A stretch of 64,000 nucleotides of DNA from JANNAT01 sp031422555 (lineage in GTDB: Bacteria > Pseudomonadota > Alphaproteobacteria > Rhodobacterales > Rhodobacteraceae). This document shows, in pieces, positions 9,106 to 17,100 of the stretch. Both the position numbers and the translations under genes were made by a program. How positions within the stretch are numbered: the stretch's first letter is position 1; each line of letters starts with the position of its first letter. The stretch lies in NCBI GenBank assembly GCA_031422555.1, contig JANPLZ010000075.1, positions 1-64,000 of the forward strand, written 5' to 3'. The notes beneath the pieces were generated by a model that ran no database searches, was not told the origin of the DNA, and saw only the letters and a program-made list of their open reading frames with translations.

Positions 9106-10686
9106 TCACACTTTTGGCTGCAAAATATCAGCCGCAACGATCGCGGCAAGCGCAGCACAATTCGGCAACCCCTGAGAGAACGGATAGCGCACCAGCACTT
9201 GCGGCATGGACAGGCACGACAGGCCATTGTGCAAGCCAGACTGCACCGCAAGCCGGAAGGGCGATTGCAGCGGATCAGCAGGGTTTTGCAATGCGCCTAC
9301 CAGCGTGGAAAACGGCAAGTCCGATGGCAAGGCACCGGTCTGGCCACGCGCATCGACCATCGCGGCAAAGTCAAGACAGGCATCGTCGGTTCGCACCGTC
9401 ACGCCGCCATCGGGTGACTGCGCAAAGACTGCGTCGTCGCCGACGGCCACAATATCCAGCACGCCCGCCGCGCGCAAAGCCGCAAGCCGGTATAATGACA
9501 GATGCGGCACGGCGGCATAGCAATCGGCGAAAACCGGCAACAGATGCTTGCGAAACGTCTCCCATTCGTCTTGCGTCATGTGGGGCAAGGCGGTCTCAAA
9601 AACCTCATGTCCGCGCAGCAAGGCATAGCGCCATTCAATGGTTTCTTCGCGCGCAATGGTTGCGCGGGATTCCACCAAATTCGCCTGCAGCGCGCGAAAC
9701 GCCCCCAGCCTTTGACGGCGCGCAAAGTAGGCCGCGCCGAACGCCTCGATGGTTGGGGGCGTCATCGCCAGTTCCGTCAGATAGCCGGGATCGCACCTTT
9801 GCAATTCCGCGATCAGCAGCGTGAACGTGCGAAGCAGGACTTGCCCCTTGCCATCTGCGTCAAGGCTTTCAACAGCCGGTTCTGTCAGATGGAACAGCGG
9901 CGTATACGGGTAGGGATAGAAAAAATCGGCCTCTGGCAAAATGCCGGTTTTTGATACCATGGTGATGGCAAGGGCGTCATGGCCCGGCTGTGCAGCCCAT
10001 TTCATGCCGGTGCCGGTTTGGGTAAAGGTGCCGTGGCCATGGGCCAGTGCAACTGCGACATCCACCGCCGAAAGCGATGATCCCAGAATGCCGATCGCGG
10101 CGGCAGGCAGTGCCGCGATGTTCCTTGCGGGCCATGGCGATACCATGGTGGCCGTGCCTTCCGTCGGGGCCACATCCCATGTGTGGCCAGTTGCCAGCAC
10201 GACCGTGTCAAAGGCCGTGGTCTTTGACCGGTTGGCTGTCTTGGCCACGACCTCAATCGTCTTTGCCATCGGCTTGATGTCCACGACGTCGTGCTGTGTC
10301 CGAACCACGACCGTATGTCCGGCGGCAGTGCCTGCTGTCACCAGCGCGTGAAGTTGTTCTGCCAGATAGGCCCCGATCAGTGTGCGCGGATAAAACGCGC
10401 GGTCCGAGATTGCATCCGCCGACACGCCCCAGCGGTCAAGAAAGCCACCGGGTTGCGCGCGCAGCCAATCGGCAAGGGGGGTGTGGATCAGCGGTATTTC
10501 CCGGCTGAAGATGTTCGCCAGCATATAGTCCGGGCTGATGTCTTGGCGGTAAGGCATTCCCGGCCCTGCAAGCGCCTGCTGTTCAAAAACCGTGATCCGC
10601 AGGGGCGCTTTGTGCCCGATCAGGTGTTTAAGCAGAAAGATCGCCATCGGCCCGGCGCCGATGATGCCAATGCGTATGCGTTTCAT
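9106..10686 (-). CDS. FAD/NAD(P)-binding oxidoreductase (NAD_binding_9 type)
   Basis: This 526-residue flavoprotein opens with a Rossmann dinucleotide motif (IRIGIIGAGPMA). Downstream landmarks are VVLATGHTWDVAP and GILGSSLSAVDVAVAL, a second nucleotide-binding glycine motif. The layout fits the FAD-NAD(P)-binding family PF13454 found in HydZ-like or hydroxyacylglutathione-hydrolase-associated proteins rather than classical glutathione reductases; there is no redox CxxxxC. Substrate unknown. It has its own leader containing the 13-bp tandem repeat at 10698-10773 and shares the terminator at 9046 with the convergent PRC gene. Confidence 0.85.
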   Translation of the reverse strand: MKRIRIGIIGAGPMAIFLLKHLIGHKAPLRITVFEQQALAGPGMPYRQDISPDYMLANIFSREIPLIHTPLADWLRAQPGGFLDRWGVSADAISDRAFYPRTLIGAYLAEQLHALVTAGTAAGHTVVVRTQHDVVDIKPMAKTIEVVAKTANRSKTTAFDTVVLATGHTWDVAPTEGTATMVSPWPARNIAALPAAAIGILGSSLSAVDVAVALAHGHGTFTQTGTGMKWAAQPGHDALAITMVSKTGILPEADFFYPYPYTPLFHLTEPAVESLDADGKGQVLLRTFTLLIAELQRCDPGYLTELAMTPPTIEAFGAAYFARRQRLGAFRALQANLVESRATIAREETIEWRYALLRGHEVFETALPHMTQDEWETFRKHLLPVFADCYAAVPHLSLYRLAALRAAGVLDIVAVGDDAVFAQSPDGGVTVRTDDACLDFAAMVDARGQTGALPSDLPFSTLVGALQNPADPLQSPFRLAVQSGLHNGLSCLSMPQVLVRYPFSQGLPNCAALAAIVAADILQPKV

Positions 10687-10697
10687 CGCCCGTCCAC

Positions 10698-10773
10698 CCC
10701 AGTTGTCTGGCCCAGTTGTCTGGCCTAGTTTTGGCCCAGTTGATTGGCCCAGATGATTGGCCCAGTTGATTGG
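10698..10773. repeat. 13-bp tandem repeat, six units
   Basis: Units are CCCAGTTGTCTGG (two copies), an 11-bp variant CCTAGTTTTGG, CCCAGTTGATTGG, CCCAGATGATTGG and CCCAGTTGATTGG, directly head to tail without spacers. The array starts 12 bases upstream of the ATG at 10686 and therefore fills the expected leader and promoter region of the FAD oxidoreductase gene. Confidence 0.93.
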
Positions 10774-10819
10774 CTAGGTAACGCGGACGGGCGATAAAGG
10801 TTGCAGGCTGACCGGCAGC

Positions 10820-12034
10820 TTACTGCTGCGCGTGTTGCAAAAAGAACCGCAGCATTTCTTCGGACGCAGACGGGCCGCTAGGGTCTGTATAACTGCCATT
10901 GGCGTCGCCACCCGCCCAAGCGTGACCTGCCCTGTCGATTTCCCAATATTCGCAAATCGTGCGGCCCGATGCCGCGTCATAACGGGTCTGGCGGTATGAC
11001 TTGCCACCGGCCGACTTGCCCTTCTTGGCGATGGGTTTCAGACCGGTATGGGCCGCCACGGTTTGCGCGACGACAGCCTGACCGTTGCTGGAATGCACGG
11101 TTGTATCCGCCAACCCCTGAAACACGATTGTCGGCACGGTTTGCGCCAGTATTTTGCCAGTTGCCCCGCTGCGCATTGCGGAAAACGCTTGTGGGATATC
11201 GGTGGCAGCCCCTACCGCCAGCCCGGAATGCACGCCAACCGCACTGAAAAGATCAGGATAGGCCGCCCCCATGATGGCCGCCGCCGCCCCGCCCGCAGAC
11301 AGCCCCGCCACATAGATACGCGCCGCATCGACCGGATGGTCGCGCAGGATGTCACGGGTAATACCGGCGATCAACGCAGGCTCGCCGCGGTCGCGCGCCT
11401 GATCTTCGGCCTTGAACCAGTTCCAGCATTTGTTGGCATTCGCCCCCGATGGTTGGGCCGGGTAGGCGACAAGAAAACCATGCCGCTCGGCAAGCGCGTT
11501 CATGCCTGTGCCCGCAGCAAAATCATCTGGCGATTGCGTGCAGCCATGCAGCATCACAATTAAGGGCATCGCCCGTGAGGGCTGATTGGCCGGAACATAC
11601 AGCTTGTAGTCCCGCGTGCCCTGCGCATTGCGATGGGTCATTGTGATGAATTCGGCACCCAAAGGCACGGCAACGTCAGTCTTGAAAGACCGCGATCTGG
11701 CAGGCATTCCCCCTGCCGCGATCTTGCGCAAGGTTTCGCGCAACGACGATCGCGCGGCTTTTGCGCGGCGCAGATTGGGTGCCGGTTTGGGTGCGACTAT
11801 CGATTCAGTCTCGCCCAACCGGGTGAACGCGCCCTCGATTACCGAGGCATCGGGGATAAGGCCGGTTTCTGGCCCAAAGTCGGTTTCTGGCCCAAAGTCG
11901 GCTTCTGGCCCAATGTCGGCTTTTGGCCGCGCGGTGGACAGCAACGACTGGATCAGGGCGGTCGCCTCGGTCAGTTTTCCGGCCTTGGTCAATGCGGTGG
12001 CCTTTGCCATGCCAAGGGTAAAGTGGTTGGACAT
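10820..12034 (-). CDS. PHB depolymerase family esterase
   Basis: A 404-residue alpha/beta hydrolase. The lipase box is GLSAG (in VAGLSAGGAAAAIMG), the oxyanion region is VMLHGCTQSPDDFA and the catalytic His is in DRAGHAWAGGD. It fits the PHB-depolymerase/LpqC esterase family acting on polyhydroxyalkanoates or other esters. There is no signal peptide, so it is probably intracellular. The N-terminal 90 residues are unrelated to the hydrolase; they carry a six-residue repeat (ADFGPE and variants) made by an 18-bp DNA repeat around 11863-11928. I chose the start at 12034 (MSNHFTLGM, AGAGAG upstream). The RHH regulator gene lies 31 bases upstream on the same strand, suggesting a small operon. Confidence 0.9.
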   Translation of the reverse strand: MSNHFTLGMAKATALTKAGKLTEATALIQSLLSTARPKADIGPEADFGPETDFGPETGLIPDASVIEGAFTRLGETESIVAPKPAPNLRRAKAARSSLRETLRKIAAGGMPARSRSFKTDVAVPLGAEFITMTHRNAQGTRDYKLYVPANQPSRAMPLIVMLHGCTQSPDDFAAGTGMNALAERHGFLVAYPAQPSGANANKCWNWFKAEDQARDRGEPALIAGITRDILRDHPVDAARIYVAGLSAGGAAAAIMGAAYPDLFSAVGVHSGLAVGAATDIPQAFSAMRSGATGKILAQTVPTIVFQGLADTTVHSSNGQAVVAQTVAAHTGLKPIAKKGKSAGGKSYRQTRYDAASGRTICEYWEIDRAGHAWAGGDANGSYTDPSGPSASEEMLRFFLQHAQQ

Positions 12035-12065
12035 TGTGTACTCTCTACTGATGAAAAATGAAGGA

Positions 12066-12458
12066 TCAACTGATCCGGTCGGCAAGGGCTGCCTTGACTG
12101 CGTCGCTTGCCTGCAAAGCACCCAACACGTTCAAGGCAGATATGGTTGCGCGGGCCAAGTCCGGGCTGACGTCATCGGCGATGACGGCAAGGCCAAGCAT
12201 GCGGATCTCCAGCATCTGGCCAGCCGCTTGCGCCGCGATCAGGTCGGCCGCACTGATATGGCGCAGGCCCAGATCAACGCTTTTGCGTGTCACCACCTGC
12301 CGAACCGTTTCTGCGTGCCGATCAATCTGATTGCGGATGGCGGTTCGGATAAAATCGCTGCGGTTGGAATAGAACCCCTCCTGCACCAGCAGTTGGATTT
12401 GGCCCAGATCAACAAAGCCAAGGTTGATGGTGATCTTTTCGTTGTCGAGCGGCTTCAT
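12066..12458 (-). CDS. Ribbon-helix-helix transcriptional regulator
   Basis: The 130-residue protein begins with a CopG/RHH fold: a beta strand (KITINLGFVDLGQIQ), then helix-turn-helix VQEGFYSNRSDFIRTAIRNQID, typical of RHH proteins that recognise DNA with a paired beta strand. The C-terminal half (about 60-130) is Ala/Leu-rich and may serve in oligomerisation. It precedes the PHB-depolymerase-like gene by 31 bases. A 22-bp dyad at 12505-12526, about 47 bases before the start, is a good candidate for an autoregulatory operator. This is not a toxin-antitoxin pair: no toxin gene is adjacent. Confidence 0.85.
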   Translation of the reverse strand: MKPLDNEKITINLGFVDLGQIQLLVQEGFYSNRSDFIRTAIRNQIDRHAETVRQVVTRKSVDLGLRHISAADLIAAQAAGQMLEIRMLGLAVIADDVSPDLARATISALNVLGALQASDAVKAALADRIS

Positions 12459-12504
12459 GCGCCAAATCCAGTCCTGTGCGGTTCAGGTATTTACATTCGG
12501 GGCA

Positions 12505-12526
12505 ATACCATCTGTGTGGATGGTAT
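12505..12526. promoter_or_regulatory. Dyad-symmetric candidate operator upstream of the RHH gene
   Basis: ATACCATC and GATGGTAT are perfect 8-bp inverted arms with a 6-bp spacer. The dyad lies in the otherwise empty 347-base gap (12459-12805) between the RHH gene and galU, which are divergently oriented. The AT-rich local composition contrasts with the surroundings. There is no T-run, so it is not a terminator. Confidence 0.5.
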
Positions 12527-12805
12527 ATGGATGTATATTCCCAATCTGCAAGGCCCCCGATAACGCTATTTCAGTCGATACCGGCGCAAATCTTTTGAAA
12601 AGGGTGAGAAGGGTCGGATTTGGTCGCTGCCCGCTTCAACAGGCGGCAGCCAGTGCCGGATCGGATTGCGCGGGGGAAAGGTCAGCGGTCTTTCAACCCT
12701 TCATACATCAGCAATCATTGGTAAAACTTGCACGCTGTGAAGGAACCTATCCCGCCTGATCGGCATTTCATCTAGGTCACAACCGACAATGGGGATCGCA
12801 TCAAA

Positions 12806-13651
12806 ATGGCACACCAGATCAAAACAATCGTCATTCCGGCCGCGGGTCAGGGCACACGGCTTTTGCCCGCAACCAAGGTGACGCCGAAAGAATTGATGAA
12901 CGTCTATGACCGCCCTGTCCTTCAGTTTGCCATCGACGAAGCGGTCAGCGCGGGTGTTGACCGGGTCGTGGTGGTGATCCATCCCACGAAAGAGGCGATC
13001 CGCCAATATCTTGCACCCGACCAAAGCTATATCCGCGACTTGCTGGCGAAAGGAAAGCATGACCTTGGCCGCACATTGGCCCAGTTGGCACCGCCAAGGC
13101 AACTGGAAGTGGTGTTCGCCTACCAGCACGAGGCGCTGGGTCTTGGGCATGCAATTTCCTGTGCTGCCGACTTTGTCCTGCCCGGCCCGGTTGCGATTAT
13201 CTTGCCCGACGATGTGATCTTCGGCACCCCTTGTATTGGTGAGATGGCGCGACATTACACCGGCGGCCATATGGTGGCGGCGATGGAAGTGGCCCCCGAA
13301 GACACCTGCAGCTATGGCATCTTCCGCCTTGCCGGTCCCTCGGTTGGCCGATCTGTTGCGGTTTCCGGCATGGTTGAAAAACCTGCACTTGGGCAGGCGC
13401 CATCCCGGCTAGCGGCGGTCGGGCGGTATATTCTTGACCCGGTTGTTTTCGCAACACTCGGCAAGACCCGACGCGGCGCTGGCGGCGAAATTCAGCTGAC
13501 AGACGCCATCGCACATGATGCCGCAACGGTGCCTTTCAGCGCCTTTCGCTTTAGTGGAACACGCTATGATTGCGGCACCCATGACGGGCTTTTGGAGGCG
13601 GCAAATGCACGGCAAAGCACGGTCAAAGCTGCGCTTCAAGGTGTTGCATAG
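12806..13651 (+). CDS. galU: UTP-glucose-1-phosphate uridylyltransferase
   Basis: A 281-residue nucleotidyltransferase making UDP-glucose from UTP and glucose 1-phosphate. It has the nucleotide-binding loop AAGQGTRLLPATKVTPKE, VVVVIHPTKEAI, the ILPDDVIF metal/uridine site and GGEIQLTDAI. The length is normal for bacterial GalU (about 290-300). UDP-glucose is the donor for the cyclic beta-glucan synthase encoded downstream, so the placement makes metabolic sense even though galU lies 316 bases from that unit and the latter has its own promoter. Confidence 0.95.
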   Translation: MAHQIKTIVIPAAGQGTRLLPATKVTPKELMNVYDRPVLQFAIDEAVSAGVDRVVVVIHPTKEAIRQYLAPDQSYIRDLLAKGKHDLGRTLAQLAPPRQLEVVFAYQHEALGLGHAISCAADFVLPGPVAIILPDDVIFGTPCIGEMARHYTGGHMVAAMEVAPEDTCSYGIFRLAGPSVGRSVAVSGMVEKPALGQAPSRLAAVGRYILDPVVFATLGKTRRGAGGEIQLTDAIAHDAATVPFSAFRFSGTRYDCGTHDGLLEAANARQSTVKAALQGVA

Positions 13652-13884
13652 CGGCACTTGGGCAGGTTTTTTGGGCGCACCCTTGCATAGGTATTTACCG
13701 ATGTAAGGGCTACGCAACCCGCCCGCACCCCAGACGATAACGCAAATTCACTTCTGTGCCTTTTTGATCAATGCCCCTTGGGCGCAGATGTGATCCGACC
13801 CCAACCTTGAATCACCGCGCGGAACGCCTGCGCCTTTTTTCGCGCGAAGTAACGGAACATGGGGTGAAAAACTGGAACTGAAAT

Positions 13885-13909
13885 GGAACCAATCACCAAA
13901 TTTTGCGTT
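13885..13909 (+). promoter_or_regulatory. EcfG promoter for the small gene and ndvB
   Basis: GGAAC at 13885-13889, 16 bases, CGTT at 13906-13909. The -10 ends 58 bases before the ATG at 13968. This is the only recognised signal in the 316-base gap between galU and the small gene. Confidence 0.8.
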
Positions 13910-13967
13910 TGATTATTGCGAGCAAGGAAACGCTCGGGGCACTGCCATGACCCGAAAGGAACTGCAC

Positions 13968-14162
13968 ATGACTTGGGAACAAATTGAAAAAAAATGGGCT
14001 GCAATGGCACGGCGTGTGCGGGCAGACTGGAAGGGTGCGGCACAGGATGACGCATCCCACCCCACAACGGCGCGTCAGTCCGGTTTGCCGGACATGCACC
14101 GCGGTCCTGTTTTGGTGCATGATGTCCAACCGCCGCAAACCATCGCGGCGATGATCGAGTGA
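13968..14162 (+). CDS. Small protein coupled to the glucan synthase (64 aa)
   Basis: A 64-residue protein beginning MTWEQIEKKWAAMARRVRAD: an amphipathic, aromatic and basic N-terminal helix, then a polar, probably flexible tail. The ATG at 13968 has AAAGGAAC at ideal spacing; an ATG at 13947 precedes the ribosome binding site. Its stop overlaps the GTG start of ndvB (GTGA), which implies translational coupling. The N-terminus slightly recalls CsbD-like stress proteins, but the similarity is too short to name. It is expressed from the EcfG promoter. Confidence 0.7.
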   Translation: MTWEQIEKKWAAMARRVRADWKGAAQDDASHPTTARQSGLPDMHRGPVLVHDVQPPQTIAAMIE

Positions 14163-17100
14163 CCTTGACCGATGGAAAGACCGCCCGGGGCATAAAATCC
14201 ATCTTCGCCCGCCGTCACCGGCTGGATCCGTGGCGCGATACCGCTGCCATCCGCGCAGATTTGTTTGGCACCGAGCGGCTTGAACATCATGCCGCGTCTT
14301 TGGCCGCAGCGCAGCAAACCACCCTGCACCATCCTGCCCCGTCGCATCGCCTGTCGCGACGGGTGAAAGAAAACGCGTCCGTATTGCTTGCGGCCTACCG
14401 AACTTGTGCGCGGGCGCTGCAATTGGGCGAAACCATCACACCGGGTGCGGAATGGCTTTTGGACAACTTTCACCTTGTTGAACAACAGCTGCGCCAGATC
14501 GCCGATGATTTACCGCCCGGATACTACCGCCAGTTGCCAAAACTGGCCGATGGCCCGTTTGCCGGGTATCCGCGCGTCCTTGGGCTGGCCTGGGCCTATG
14601 TCGCCCACACCGACAGCTTGTTGTCTGGCCCGGTTCTTGTGCGATTTGTAAAAGCATATCAACAGGTTCAGCCATTGATGATTGGCGAACTTTGGGCAGT
14701 GGCGATCACGTTGCGCATTGTCCTGATCGAAAACATGCGCCGCCTTGCCGAGCAGATTATGGATGCGCAGCGCTTGCGTCATCGGGCGGATGCGCTGGTT
14801 GACCGGGTTCTGGCGGCGGACCACGCAGTTGCGGTTCCCTTGCATCTTGCTGTGGCGGAATTTGACACAGCGCCGTTGCCCGAAGTTATCGCGGCACAGA
14901 TCGCCAAGCGGTTGCGCGGGTTTGATCCGGTGGAAACGCCGCTTTACGGCTGGCTGACCGACAGGCTGCGCCAGCAAGGGTCGTCTATCGAAGATGTGGT
15001 TTTGCACGCGCAACAACGTCAAGGTGCCACCAACGTCACGATGCGCAATATTGTGACCAGCATGCGCCTGATTTCAGAAATGGATTGGGCCGACTTCTTT
15101 GAAGAGGTCAGCGTGATCGAGACGCGGCTGCGCGCCGGATTTGATTTCGCTACGATGGATTTTGCCACCCGCAACCAATACCGCACGGCCATAGAAATTC
15201 TTGCGCGGGGGTCAGACCATACCGAAATCGAGATTGCCGGGGCGGCCCTTGCGCATGCGGCCAAGGGCGACACCGTTCAGACCCGCGATCCCGGTCATGG
15301 GCTGATCGGCGCAGGGCGGCCTGCGCTGGAAAAGGCGGTCGGTTTTCGGGCAACACCAAAGATGCGCCTGCATGGCCAACTGCGGCGTTTGGGTTTGGGC
15401 GGCTATCTTGGGGCGATTGCGTTGGTGGCGGGCGGCGTTTTGGGGGCGGCGCTTTGGATCAGTGGGGCGCAAGGGCTGGGGTTGCTTGCGCTGGGCATGA
15501 CCGGGCTTGCCGCCGCTTTGGATGCGGGAACCGCGCTGGTCAACCTTGCGGTGACCCGCATGGTCACACCAAAATTGTTGCCCGGGCTGGATCTGGCGAC
15601 CGGGGTGCCAGCGCAGCTGCGCACGTTGATCGCTGTGCCCGTATTGCTGACCGATGCAGACGATCTGGACGCACAGATTGAACGGCTGGAGGTGCATCAT
15701 CTGTCCAGCACCCACGGCGCGGTGCATTACGCGCTGTTGTCGGACGGCCCGGATGCCACCTCGGAAACCACGGACCTTGATGCGGCTTTGATAGCGGCGG
15801 CAACCGCGGGCATTGCCCGGCTGAATGCCAGCTATCCGTCAGAAAATGGCGATCGTTTTTTGCTGTTGCACCGCAGGCGGCAGTGGAACCCATCCGAAGG
15901 CGTGTGGATGGGGTGGGAGCGCAAACGCGGCAAGCTGGCAGAGCTGAACCGCTTGCTGCGCGGTGCGAAAGATACCAGCTTTCTGAATCCAAGTGCCGTG
16001 CCGCAAGATATTCAGTTTGTCATCACACTTGACGCCGATACGCAGCTGTTGCGCGACACGGTGCGCCGGATGGTCGGCAAAATGGCGCATCCGCTGAACC
16101 GACCGCAGCTTGACGCTGCAACCCAGCGCGTCACGGCCGGTTATGGCATCTTGCAGCCCCGCGTCACGCCGTCCTTGCCGACAGCTTCGGAAGGATCGCG
16201 TTTCCAGCAGATCTATTCCAGCCCGGGCGGGATCGAGCCTTATGCGGCGGCCATATCGGACGTCTACCAGGACCTGTTCGGCGAAGGGTCTTTCACCGGC
16301 AAGGGCATCTACGACGTTGATGCGTTTGAGTCCGCTTTGGCCGGGCGCGTGCCCGAAAACACGATGCTGAGCCATGATCTGTTCGAAGGCATCTTTGCCC
16401 GGGCGGGTCTGGCGTCAGATATCGAAGTGGTCGAGGATTTTCCGGCCAGATATGATGTCGCAAGTCGGCGCCAACACCGCTGGGTGCGGGGTGATTGGCA
16501 GCTTTTGCCGTGGCTCTTTGGCAAGGCGCGCCACGGGATTCCTGCCGTTGGACGCTGGAAGATGATTGACAATCTGCGCCGGTCGCTGGTGGCACCGCTG
16601 ACGCTTGCATCGCTGTGTGCGGGCTGGCTGATGCCGCTGCCGGTTGCTGCAAGCTGGACGGCGGCGGTGCTTGGAATGCTGGCTTTGCCTAGGCTCGCCC
16701 CATTGCCCTTTGCCCTTCTGCCAGGTCGGGCGGGCATCAACGCGCGCAGTCATTTTGCGGCCCTTTTGGACGATACCCGCAGTGCCTTGGCGCAGATTGC
16801 GCTGAATATCGTGTTTTTGACGCATACAGCGTGGCAGATGCTGGATGCGGTTTTGCGGACCGCTTTGCGCCTGACCATCACCCGCAGACACCTGCTGCAA
16901 TGGGTAACGGCGGCGCAATCGGGCGGCGGGGCGCGGTTGGGGATGGCAGGCCAATACCTGCAGATGGCGGGGGGCGTGGCACTGGGGCTTGGCATTGCCG
17001 CTTTGGTCTGGGCGTTGAACCCCTCTGTCTGGCCATTGGCCGCGGCGATGGTGCTGCTATCGCTGGCGGCCCCCGCCTTGGCGCAGCGCATCAGCCGTCC

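Noticed and set aside
9099..9824. 241-codon plus-strand frame
   Set aside because: Shadow of the FAD oxidoreductase gene; Arg/Pro/Gln-rich with no domain.
10698..10773. CRISPR-like array
   Set aside because: Units are 13 bp and contiguous without unique spacers; no cas genes nearby.
12066..12458. Antitoxin of a toxin-antitoxin pair
   Set aside because: RHH fold is common in antitoxins, but there is no small toxin gene next to it.
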